DNA of 64,000 bases from Blastomussa wellsi (taxonomy: Eukaryota; Cnidaria; Anthozoa; Scleractinia; Plerogyridae), in the NCBI GenBank assembly GCA_947652115.1, contig OX393573.1, forward strand, positions 1,785,857-1,849,856, given 5' to 3'. Shown piece by piece: positions 30,850 through 43,300 of the stretch. The position numbers were made by a program, and so were the translations under genes. The notes below the pieces were generated by a model, which worked only from the letters and a program-made list of their open reading frames with translations, ran no database searches and had not been told where the DNA came from. Position 1 is the first letter of the stretch; the number at the start of each line of letters is the position of its first letter.

Positions 30850-33800
30850 ATGACTGAATGTCATAAGTGCGGTAAACTAGTATATTTTGGTAAGTTTATA
30901 CTTTTAAAAACACAATCCCGCCAGTGGGTTCCAAAATAACTCGTTTGTGGAACGAGAAACGGTAAACAACTTTGGTTCTTTTGGAGCGGCTGGTTGTTCA
31001 GAACGGCTGTTTGCGATTGGGAAAATTTAGTTTGTGATGCATTTATATCGTATTTTGCAGCTGAACAAAGGAATTCTCTTGGTAAAGTATGGCATCCTGG
31101 CTGTTTACGATGTGAAGAATGCGGCAAAAGATTAAACCCAGGCCAACATTCTGAGGTAAAATGCCTTTTAATACAAGTGAAGCAGCTTGAATACACAAAC
31201 TGCGGTCCCCGCGGGAGGCGCAAATTGGAGAAGAACCGAACTATGTAAAAGTTAAAAGGGGGTTTTAAGTTTTTTTAATGTCCAGAAAAGCAAGTTTTCC
31301 TTTATACTTTAAAATGATTGCTTCATTTGTGTTCGAAAAACCAAATATAAGGTTGCGAGATTTTGAAGTAAACATGTTTGACGAAACCTTTTCTATGTAA
31401 ATCGTTTTATACAACGGTGTGAAAAACGTTTTAATTGGTCAGTCGGACCGTGCTGGTCAGGTTTCAGATGCTTGTTTTGTCGATTTTCGCAGCTCAGAAT
31501 GATGTGTTAATGATATTGTTAATGGATTCTACAAAGTGCTGATCCAATGATACATCACGCAAGGCTAGAAAATTTGTCACGTTTCTGTGTGGGCCATTTC
31601 ATTTTCACCCAACACCCCCTCCGGGCTCCCCCGGCCCCCGCCGACATCAAAATTTAACCCCTCAGATCAAAGTGCTGGCATGATTCTCCCTGTCATAAAA
31701 ACTTTTCCCCGCACCCCTGCCCATCAGAAACACTCAAGACTCCCTACCAAGCTACCCCTCAGAAATGACTTTGTGGATATAAAATATAATGGACCTGTTT
31801 ACATTCAAGCTGATCAAAGTAACACTAAATGTGTGACGCTCATGGTACAATGTGATTTACCTCTGTAAACTTGAAACACTCAACTTTTGGAAGATGCAAT
31901 AAAATATGCTTGAAACTGAAAACTGTCACATTAAATTTTGGGCATATCAGTTTTCATGCATGTGTTTTGTGTCAAACTTCTGTAGCTTGAAATTAAAATT
32001 GTGAAAAAGTCGGGTTATTTTTATGTTCTGAAATTTCATTCTACTAGAGTTTAAGGGTGCATTCAATTGACCTCCTCTGGAATAAGAATATTTTCTGGAT
32101 TATTTCAAAAGAGCTCTTCCATCCTCATGCCAAAGAAATGATTATTCTGTTTACAAAATAATGCCCATGATTACAATATAACACCAAGGCAGCGGTTTGC
32201 TATAATGAAAATACGACCATATGGCAACAGTAATGTGGTGGCTATGCTAATTTTCAAGGCTGCAGTTGCCAATACTTTCGCACTTGTTGAGGAAATTATT
32301 TATAATATTTTTTTAGTTCTATGTATTCTGGAATATATAACACTAACATCTCAATCGAATGGCCATTTGTGTTGTTTCAACCTATTCCTGTTCCGGAATA
32401 GGGTCAATTGAACACGCCCCAAATATACTATAATGGACTTGTAATTATATTTTAACTTGGTTGTTGAATAATGAAATAAATAATCATTATTATTATCATA
32501 TCAGAATAAATATTTACGTAGGCAATATATCTTGAAAATGTAGTATTGCAACAGAGTTACCAGGTCCATTATGCAAGCACAAGACAGATATAATGAGGGC
32601 TAGTTTGGTTGTAGTTAAGATATTTTGTTTTTGTTTTCCATATTAGATATTCAAAATTATTATCACTTCAAGGAGTCTGTTTTAAATATTTTTTCATTGT
32701 GTTCCAACCAGTCCTAGATTTCCCTTTTGTTTAGTCCATTCCAAGATTCCAGTTCCTGATTTTCCATTTCCTGTTAATGATGCAATGTATGAAATATTCA
32801 CACATTGGTTTTGATACAAAATGGAAGCAGATGCCTTTCTGATGATTCAACAGAGAGTTCCTCATCTTCTGTCCAACTGGGTGGTAATTAGGCCTTGTTT
32901 AACTTTGATTTATGTTTTCTGTGACTGAGCTTTTATAGGTGATTGAGCTGGGATCAGATGAGATCTATATTGAAGTGAAAACAGCACATAATTGAATCAC
33001 ATTTTCAATGGGTTCTAGCTGATAAAAGATCTAAATCGAATTTGATTTGTTATATTACTTGTTCATTGATCATTTCACTAATGATATTATACAATGTGAA
33101 ATAAATTTGTGGAAAGATTATAAGCAGAAATGAAATCTGCATATACATGTGGACTGAAGCAATTTATAATTAAGTATATTTTATACCTTTCCCTTCTACT
33201 TCAAACTCAGAATTGGCTTCCTTCCAAGAATGTTTTAGTCTTGATTATGGTTTCAAGAAAAAAGGATTTTTCATCCTTTTCTTTTATTGTTGTTGTTTTC
33301 CTGGACTGTTTAGATCTGTGAACTAATTACTGACATGAATAAAAAAACATATTAACTATATTTCAATAATGAAATGTTTAAATTTATATATACTGCTCTG
33401 ACAGGCTTTTCAGTTATCAGAAACCTGTTAGTTTGCTGGTCACACAATTCATATTTTGTCAATACTGCATGTTTTAAACCTGTAGCCCATGGTGGGAAAA
33501 GTAGTTATGTGGCATGACTATCAAAATTGTGGTATTAAATTATCTCAAAATAATGGTCAATATAATTCTAGAATATCAAGTCTTAAGTAGAAAAATACCA
33601 GACATAATTTTTAATCCTGTCTGCCATCTTGAATTGGGGTCACAGACCTTACTTTTCTGTATGAGTCTTTGACGACTTCCATGCTTGTGACAAGAGAAAA
33701 TTATGTCTTTCTCGATAACTTAATTATATTAAAATACTACATATGGCTTAAGGTTGACATTTAGAGATGTTATATCTGGGGTATCTCATACCATACTGGT

Positions 33801-36800
33801 ATGGGATCACTCCGGTTCCCTCAGTTTGTCCTGCATTTGTTTGCATGATACAACCACAAAAGTGAACATTGGAACGACTTGTACTGGCACGAGTTCACCC
33901 CTGTTGCTTCATCGGAGTGAGATTTTCATTCTGGTACGAAAATCCATTCATGTGTCATGAAAACTCTGTATGACTGTTCATTTCATATTCTCCTTTTATG
34001 GCAGAGCTTACGGCAGTGTAAAACCTGCACCCCAATAAAAACAGTTAACATACACGTACAGTTGCAACTTTTTCATCTCACACCAGAATGAAAGCCGTGC
34101 CATTATCATGTAAACAAAATACAATGCTCCTACCAATAGTTCAGTAAATAAGCTTGGGGGTAACGTCCATATGAAACAGATAAGGATACTCGTAGCTTTA
34201 AATGCCTACAGGAGACCCATCTGGGCATGCTCAATTTTTTTACCCCTAAAAGGTACCAAAAGGTGAGAACTAGATCAGACTAGTGGCTAATAAAAATGAG
34301 CATTTTGCCCCAAAAATTCTGTAACCAAAAATCCGAAATAACTTCCCTAAGTGAGTTGATAAGCATGTATCCCTGTCCAGATAACTAACAATAATTTTTA
34401 AATACTCTTAATTATATATTATATTGCATGATATTTTGTTTTTATTTTACAGCACAGAGGTATTCCTTACTGTAATATTCCATGCTACAGTTTGTTATTT
34501 GGCCCTGGTGGATATGGTAGAGGCGGCACAGAATCGTATCAATACTTTGCAGACGATAAGCTTACTCCAGCAGAATTAGATGCCATAAGGTATGTATATG
34601 TCCTCATCTGATATATTCTACTTGTACAATTAGCTCTGAGATTCATTGTTAGTATGTTGCAGGACTAGGGGGTTTAATGAGGCAGGGGATTTATAGTGCA
34701 TCTGTAGAAGTCAGTGATTTCAATAAGCACCAACAGCTGACGTCTGCTACTTCAAACCCGTAACCTACTTCAAATTTTAGACTCCTGGGGAATTATTCAT
34801 AGGATATAAAACAAATGGGGCAGAATGAATTTCAAGGACTATATTATAACGATGCTTCTTGCTTTTTGCTCATACTTATCACTTATGTTTACTGTGTATT
34901 GTCAGAAATGAAATCATACCAAAGTTGAGAGAGTATAACACATTCTTCGAGGGAAGAAAAGCTCTTCAGTTAACAAGCAAAGAGGTAGGATATGTGTAAT
35001 ATTACCAGTAATTAACAATAATAAAAATTGTTAGTTAAAATGCATGTATTTATCACGGGTCAGAAATTGCGCCTTGTTGGTAGCGCAATGTGACTAAAAA
35101 AATTGTACTGACGACAAGAATTTTACATTTTTAGTATTAATTATTGTGATAACAAAATAGCTAACAGAAATGACGTTTTCCAGGTTGGGGGTAGGCTTAT
35201 TCTTGAAGGTGTTCTCAAGATATACTGGGGATTAAAGGTCCCAGTTACGCTTGCAAGTCATAATCTGTCCTATTGGAGGAGGCGATCACAAAAAGAGCAG
35301 AATGGTTATTCAAGAGGTTCTTCTTCCAAAAACAAAGATGGCATTGTAAGTTTATCCAGATGAAGCATTTTAGAGTTTTATATTCTCTTTGCTTGGGATC
35401 TAATCATGAGGTGCTGCTGACAAATTTTGTGGATTGTCAGTGAAATTGTTTTGAAACTGTGACATGACACTGCTTGGCAATGCAGGCTCTTTGTAGAAAT
35501 CATGTGACCCTAGCAGGCAGGGAAGAGGGGTTGGGAGGAGGGCATCCCACATGAAAGGGATGCTTATTGCCCTTGGGTGCTCAGGACAAAAGTGACATTG
35601 TAAGTAACATTTTATTCACAAATTTCATCACACCCTTTCCATATATCACTCATATTTTGGTGAATTGAAAAAGCGATGTTCAGTAATGGTTGTGTTTGTT
35701 GCTGATCAAATTGTTTTACTTTCAGAGACCAAGAACTAGTAGTTTGGAGAAGGTTCTTGCTAGACGCCGTTCCTTAGTTAATAAAAATATCCCTGATGCA
35801 GGTGACCAGAGAACCATTCTTGACTTCACAGTGCAGGTAAAGTCCTCAACAAAGTAGAGCAGGGCTAATTTTTTGTACAAAAACTAGAGCAAGGCTTCGA
35901 GTAACAGCTTTCAAGTGCTAACGTAAATTGACTGAGTGTTTACTTTTGAAAGAGAGATGTTTTGATGTTTTTTATTGTTGGTAGTCTCCAGAAGGCCGGA
36001 CGACATTCATTCCACCCTACGGCACTTCAACAAACCTACGAGTTACAAGTAGAACAAAAACAAGAGAAGTCGTAAAAATGCTGATGACTAAATTTCAGGT
36101 TTGCGTCTTAATACTTGTATTAATTGCATTTATTTTGTAATTTATAGTTAGAGTGATAGACATCTGTTCACAGTAAGCAAGTGAGTGAGCAAAGAAAGGA
36201 CACAAGTGCAGAGCCTGAGAGAGAACAAAGTACTTTCTGTTACTTGGAGGCAATTGTACCTTCTACAGTGGAATAAAGTTGAAAGCTATTTAATATATTT
36301 CATTTTATTAATGCTGTTGTTTTGCTCTCAGATTACTGATGCACCTCAAAAATTCAACCTCTATGCTGTCTATGATAATGGATGTAAGTACAATTGACAT
36401 GATTTGTAATTTATTAAAGGTCGTTTGTCTTGCATATAGTGTAGGAAAATAATACAATGTAACAGAACACCCTTAATTCTTTGTACCGATTTTTTTAATT
36501 TCCTGCTTAGCAATCAGACCACTACAAAAGGAAGAGTTTCCACTTCACTGTCGACTTCTCTTAGGACCAAGTGAGGTATGACTTGTTGAATACACTTTGC
36601 ATCTTGGCATAGCTGAGTGTAACTCTAAAGTTCAAAGTTACCTGACCAACAATTGCATTTTTTGCTGCTGTCAATCATAGTTATGGTGACAGCCAATAAA
36701 CCTTGAAAATCAGAAACAAACAAAATGGATCGAAGTCTACCAATCACAACTGACAGACGTGACCTTTTGACCCTGTTGAAGTGAAATTCTCTCTCCTGAG

Positions 36801-38706
36801 AGGTCCACTTGATGATTGACAGCAGAGAAAAATGTAACTGATGACGTGAGCAGACTTCGCATGTTATTGAAAGATGCAGCCAACAGCTACCCGCTATGTC
36901 CATTTTATTATTTTTAAAATAAAAATGTTGTGTTGTAGGAAGCTGCCAAGATATTTGTGATGGAAGCTGATGACACCAACAATATTTCTCATGAGGTTAG
37001 CTTCCCTTACTGCGTTTTTTCTCCTTTGTTACTTTATGTTTACAACATGCTGGCTTTTGACAAGTCATGAAAGTGCCCTCTGCATATGGAAATTCTATAC
37101 ATGCCAACTTTCAGGCATTTTGAGGTGTTTAAGTATTACGCCTGTGGGATTGAAAACTTCAGTCTCACTCCTGGTCATGCCTATGAACCAATTTCTCAGC
37201 CAGGGGGAGTAGAAATACTCTGTTGCTTCGTGCTGCAGAAACCGGGATAAGCTCCGGCCTAATGGGTCACTAGGCTTTTATGCAAACTTTATAAAATTCA
37301 ATGGGTAAATTTGTGGGACCTGAAGTCATATATAATTACAAAGATTCACAAGACAGCTCATCAATCTTTTGATTTATTTTGCACAATGTTGTAGGTTGCA
37401 CAATATATTCACTTTGCTACGCCTGTGTTACAAGCCTTCCTGGAGAAATACCAAGAGGAGGAGGAGAAGGAAATAGAACGAATAAAGCAAAGGTATCAGC
37501 ATCAAACTTCTTCCTACACCAACACCATATATTGTTAGTCAGACAGGTTATAAGAATAAAGAAGTTCATCAACTTGTGATGTACTGCCAAAATCATTTAT
37601 GATAATTGACTAGAAATCCACTAGGATGCTGGAGGAAAACAAGCCACAGGGACCCATGTTCGCAGTTGTCCGGTCGTCCAAGATGACTAAAAATCATACA
37701 GACAAACAAAACAATGCAAAACCCATCTCGTAGACGATAAAAACGTTTGACTCTACCACAAGAACAAGTTTGTATTCTGACCTCTCATTAACTAAATCAC
37801 TGAAAACTGATCATGGAGAAGTAAATTATAAATTCATGTTGCTCTGTTGCCATTCTGTACTTTGAAACAAGCAAGTAAAATTCTGCCAGGGCAAGTGTGG
37901 CATCCCTGATACTTGCCTGGCTGATTACTTGAAGCAAAAACCAATAATTATGGATCCCTGACAAGGGTACACTATAGGATTATCTTTGTCAGCTGTTATG
38001 TACACAGCTGCACATAGCTGTCTGGTATCCTCAAGAAAAAAATTGGAGAGGGGCATATCTGTGTTGCTGTTGATAATTGTGTATTGTGTAGCATAAAGTA
38101 TCGATGCCTTATAAAACCATTTAATTGTCACATTATATTGTATGATGTGACATGCAGAGACAAAAAATGGAAATTGCTGTCAGCGTGTGATCTTTGTGCA
38201 AGATCGTTATAATGACATTTAAGCCCTGGCTCCCAGGGCTTAAAATAACAGTCGGACGTTGGACAATGGCCGGCCAAAATTTGCCAATGTATGATCAAAT
38301 CCCACCGGTAGTTGAACAGATTTTTGGACAATTTTTTATGCCTTTCAATATGCAAACGCCAATGCTGTGCATTGACAATGCTTTATCGAGGAGTTCTTTC
38401 ATATGATGTCCAACATCACTACTGTTTTCTGTGATAAAAATGGTGACTTACACATATCTTTCATGAAAAAAAAAATATATTTGCACCCCTGGGCTCCAGT
38501 AACTGCACACCAATGGCTTATAATGATGTTACCTCCACCAATCAGAATGTAGTATTTGTATTAGAACATGTAACACTAGTTAATGGAATAATTTGTTACT
38601 AAAGATGATTACTAATCTGTCTGCCTTAATTTTTGTTTTTTTCAGTTACATGTTATATCGTCAGAAGTTACAAGAGAGACTTGCAGAAATCTCCACTGCT
38701 GTATGA
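30850..38706 (+). CDS. RASSF: LIM-RA-SARAH Ras-association protein (Drosophila Rassf type)
   Basis: Twelve exons join in phase to 356 residues: 30850-30889, 31061-31155, 34453-34589, 34906-34984, 35184-35345, 35726-35836, 35985-36098, 36332-36383, 36511-36575, 36939-36995, 37395-37492, 38646-38706. The N-terminal LIM zinc finger (about 1-60) starts [13 protein letters not shown] and continues [19 protein letters not shown], then YCNIPCY. A basic linker is followed by the RA domain (about 210-305: [27 protein letters not shown]). The C-terminal SARAH helix (about 308-350: [17 protein letters not shown]) binds Hippo/MST-type kinases. A LIM domain in this family is known from insect Rassf, and vertebrate RASSF1-6 lack it. 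It is a scaffold joining Ras-like GTPases to Hippo signalling. Intron 2 is 3.3 kb and contains a MITE. Confidence 0.9.
32055..32420. mobile_element. MITE in RASSF intron 2
   Basis: The ends GGGTGCATTCAATTGACC and GGTCAATTGAACACGCCC are inverted with few mismatches. Inner blocks CTGGAATAAGAATA and CCTATTCCTGTTCCGG partly pair. A related end occurs at about 58657 (GGGTGCATTCAATTGGG). No clear target duplication is seen. Confidence 0.65.
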
Positions 38707-40315
38707 CCAAACCCTACTGGCTAATAGCATTGTTTTTTTTTTCGTTTATAGATCATTTCGTTTTATTTTTATGCTATTCTAAAATGCAAAAATTATTTAA
38801 TTATTAATATGCAATGTTAAGTCAATAACTTAAGAAATATGTAACATCTTTGAACTGAAGGCCAAATGTCCAGAGTAACAGTTCTTCTTTATATAAAGAA
38901 AAATGTACATAGTTTAACGTTTATTTACAGTGTAAATCCAAGAAATTGGAAACTCTTAGTGTATTGTAATTATTATTTTGTTGAGCCTTATTGTGTCATA
39001 AGGAAAGAAACAGTAATTAAAGTAATAATAACAAGACATTTGTGAGGTAAATAAGTAAAAAAAAAACATGTGTCTAATTTTAGTGTGCATTCTTTTTGGA
39101 TTCATGCAGTGTGCCAGGAAGACATAAGACATGGTTGTTGTATCTTACAATGAAGTCTGAAATTTTGGCACAAGCTGTAATTTGCCTGCAGCAAAGGGAC
39201 TCCCATCTGTGGGCGATATGGGTGTGTGTCAAACTCTCATCATATCTTTTTGCCCCTGTTGGCATTGTTGTACTGCTGTGGTCCTTTCATAGGGTTTCTT
39301 TCAATTGACCAGCTGAAATAATTGTGCCTAAATGTCCAGCAGAACAAAAAAAAGAAAAAAGACGATAATGGGCTCAGTCTCAATTTTTGATTTTCTATCC
39401 TTAAACAGGGCCAGGATTGGAGAACCTTTGTGGCACACACTTATCCTAATTTTTAGGGAGTAGGCAACCCCCTCCCCCCACCCCGCTCCCTGGCGATTGT
39501 TTCCTGTTCTGTTGTTTAGAACCATGTATAATCACTATAATTTGTTATTCCATGATGCAAAAAGTGTAAAGAAGTTGACTGGTCTCTTCAAGAAAGTTAA
39601 TTTATTATTTAACGTTTAAGAGGGTACTGATAAGTTATTGATAACTATTTTTTTTCCTTAGAAAGTATTTTCAATTGTGGAACTGCAATTGTAATGAAAT
39701 TATTAATTTCTGTTAAGATATGTATATAATTATCATTCTTTTTGAAACAAATAAATTAATCATAACAATTTGATATAATTGTCTTGTGTTTGATGAATGT
39801 AGCAAACAATCGCTATAAAAATGTTGATGGGTGCTCGTCGAACCTTCTAAGGGGTAAAATTGGTGGATTTGCACCAGTGTGTGGGGGGTGGGGGGGTGGG
39901 GGTATTTGACCCATGCTTGGGTATGAGGGTGTCACTGAGGGTTTGAAACTTTGACCCTGTTTAGGGCAATAGTAACATCAAACAACCTACCCTGTTTAGG
40001 ACAAAGGAATACGTTTGTTATGCTATACCACTTGTAGGAAGTCATGAAAATGATCTTGTGTTGACTGATTGATGACTGGTTGAATAATTACTAACCAATG
40101 TTTCTGATTTCGGATTACCGATAAGTCTTGAAGCCATATGCTATTCATCGTCATATCCCATATAAGAGAGAATCCCCCTTTCCCTGGGATTTGTACCTCT
40201 TAGGGTGCTTTTTATCCGAACCTGACCAACCGCTGGAGTTGCTGAGGTACCTTTTACTTGCGGAGGAACAGCATTTCATGACGCCATACATGACGTATCA
40301 AATCCAGTCACTAAG
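38707..40315. other. RASSF 3' region and TANGO6 upstream region
   Basis: This includes the 3' UTR of RASSF; ATTAAA and AATAAA strings occur near 39016 and 39750. From about 39830 to 40200 the sequence resembles the hAT-like elements (GGTGCTCGTCG, GACCCTGTTTAGG units), so a decayed copy abuts the TANGO6 promoter. No other gene is seen. Confidence 0.5.
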
Positions 40316-43300
40316 ATGGCGACTGCCACAAACGTTATTTCATTTTTGCGCATTTTAACCTCAAATGCATCAAGTGCAGCGCCGAGTGAACGCAAAAAAG
40401 AATTTGATGAAGTTCTTATATCAAATATAGAGCGATTGAAAGATGTCCTCGACGAAAAGGGCCAATTTCCGAAGCTGGGACAGCGCTTGGAATTCGAAAG
40501 CCAAACAAATGCACTGCACGTGAGAGAAAGAGAGTTATCTGACCAAAGCTGTGAAAAGACTGAAATTTACAAGAATGGAAATCCGGGTAGTGAAAACGAA
40601 GAAAGAGACTTGAAAATGGGAAAAACAGATTTAACTCATCGTAAAGATGAAATAAGATGGACATTCGTAGAAATATGTTTAGAACTTCTAAAACTACTAA
40701 AGGACTCTTTAGTCAGTGTAAAGGGTAATGTCAAAAGTACCGATCAGAAAGCTGGACAGGAGGCTGGAAAACGAGGAAATGAAGCTCCGCCGTTGCCTGC
40801 AGATTCACTGGGAGTAGGTGACCAAAAGATAGTGCTAACAGCCATTCAGTTTGTTGTTATGTTGGGAATTTGTCCCAATCTCATATCGGGTGTTGGTCTG
40901 CCAGTTGAAAAAAGGTCGGGATTTGCTTCTGAACTGAACATTGACTGTTTTATCAGGAGTGAGCGACGTTTGTTCGAATGTATAAACACACTTGTTGACT
41001 GTATATCACAGCCTTCCTTGGGTGCTCTAATTTTGTCCAGACATCTAGGAGATATCTTATCAGGACTTTTGCAGATTTGTTATGCTCCTGTTTCAGCTTA
41101 TTCAAATGACAATTCAAACAAAACTGATTTGACAAATGTGAATCATGACCACAGCGCTACAAGACTTTCTGAGAATTTAGGTAATCATTCACATGGCGAT
41201 GCTGTCAAGGCCTACAATAATCCCCACAGCATGACAAAAGTTGATTCAGAGGCTGAACCCTTGGCCGGAGGTGATTCTTGTGATCAACTGCAACCAAGTG
41301 ATGTTTACATGTTAAGTACAAAACCTACAAATAGAACAGAAAACAATCCCAAAATATTTATCACCTCTTCTGAAAGGGAGACTTGTGTTAAAAATCTTCA
41401 AAGAATTCTCAACCGTGTTTATCAGCCAATAGTCATAAGGGAACTTTTAATGCTTCAAGGAGGATTATCAAGTGGTCAAAGAAAGCCGGCAGATAGTAAT
41501 TCTGGAAAAGTAAAGTTGTCTGGTGTTAATAGAAAGGCTACCGGTAATCAAGGAATGAAACATTCAGTATCGCCATCGCAAACTCCCACTTGGTTGAGAA
41601 ACGTTTGCGGCCAACTTCTGTCTGAAAGGCTAATGAAACCAAATGGAGTAAAGGCAGTATTGCATGCTCTTCTTGAAGGATCAACAGGTATTAAATTATA
41701 CAATATAATGGTTAAATTTCCAGGTTTGAGCCCAAGGCCAAGGCAATAAAAGAATGGAAATTCATCAGTGATTTTTGTTCTGGTGCAGAAAATGTTCAAT
41801 TTTGTAAATACTAGAGTGTTGGAGTGTCTGAGTCTAAGTGTCGGTGGCTTATCAATTGACATGGCAGTCGATATGTTGACTGACACTATTGCTGAATTGT
41901 TGGCCAGCATACATGTATTTATTAACTGTCGGTCAATTAAGTGAGCTACTATTCATTGATATCTTGGCCGATACTCAGATGACAAATGTGAACTGACACT
42001 ATTGACCTAGTTCCTGTCAAGTTTTCTACTGACACTCAGCTGACATGTCAATCAAGTGTTAACCAATATATTGACTGATACTCAGCCAATAGTTGACAAT
42101 GGGCACCTAATAAATACACATGCTCCAAGGGTTTTGGGTGGGCTTATAACTGGAGGAACCAACAGGGTCAATAAGCTGACTTTACCTTGTAGAGGGTCTG
42201 CAGAGCATGTTACGAGGCAAATTTAAGTGATACCTGTAACACCCTTTCTATTTCTCTTGATAATTCAGGTGGGGCTTCCAGTGCCAGCCCTGAATGGAAG
42301 AAGTGTTATGCTATCGCAAAAGTGATAGCAAACTGTCCAAGTCAGGCAAAGTCTGTTGAGGAGTATTACAAGTTGGTGTCTCCACAGGTAAGTTAGTCAT
42401 ATAAAATAATACATGTTTGCATGGGGATGTGAAATTGCTCTTTCAGTGTTCGACTTAATAACTTATGAGTGAGCACAGCAAACGAGTGAGATATTGAGTT
42501 AAACATTGGCAACCATGTATTATTTTGCTAATTTATTAAAAAGTTGTAAGGCATACATTTACTAAAAAACAAAGCTTTTGATGATGTTCGGAAGATTTCT
42601 GACCTTTTTCTAAAGATTTCCAAAGATTATCTTAATATAATTGGAAGGTCACACAAAAGGCAAACTTGGCATAAAAGATTAAGTCTTTGATAGCATCACA
42701 CATAAAATTATCACAATTTTATGTATGTTTTATTATTGTCAGTGGTGTTTCTAGGGGCTGGAAATCCATGTAAAACACTAATAGTTTATATAATACAAGC
42801 AGTATCGCATGACAAAGGAAAATGCAGCAGCACTTTTCACAGCATCCTAATAATTTATCATGGCTCAAGAACTTTTAACGTAAAGTTAATTCAAGTCCTG
42901 AATGATTACAAATTATTTTAGTTACTGGATGTAAATTAAAATGACTAAGAATATGGACATATGAACACAATAATATAATTATACTGTTAGCTTTGTATTA
43001 AATGTACATTGTAAACATCGTAGCCATTAAGTTTGTTACTATAGGTTGGTCACTTTTTGTGTCCTCCTTTTTCGGCTCATGCTGTAATAAAGAGCGCATA
43101 AAGCGCAGTCTGTAACTTACGGTATAAACCTTACCCTTGGTTAATAAGAGGTATATTTCCTAACAGGTGTTGCAATTGTTGCATGGACAAAGCACAGGTG
43201 TTGGGAGGTTGTTTATCAGAGCTGCTTCTTCTATCATAATGGAGATGTTATTGCAGTACCCTCAACTAGCACAGAAATATGTCCTGTCATCATTGATTGG

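Noticed and set aside
31587..31868. 93-residue ORF in RASSF intron 2
   Set aside because: Proline-rich chance frame with no splice logic; the gene's exons before and after join perfectly without it.
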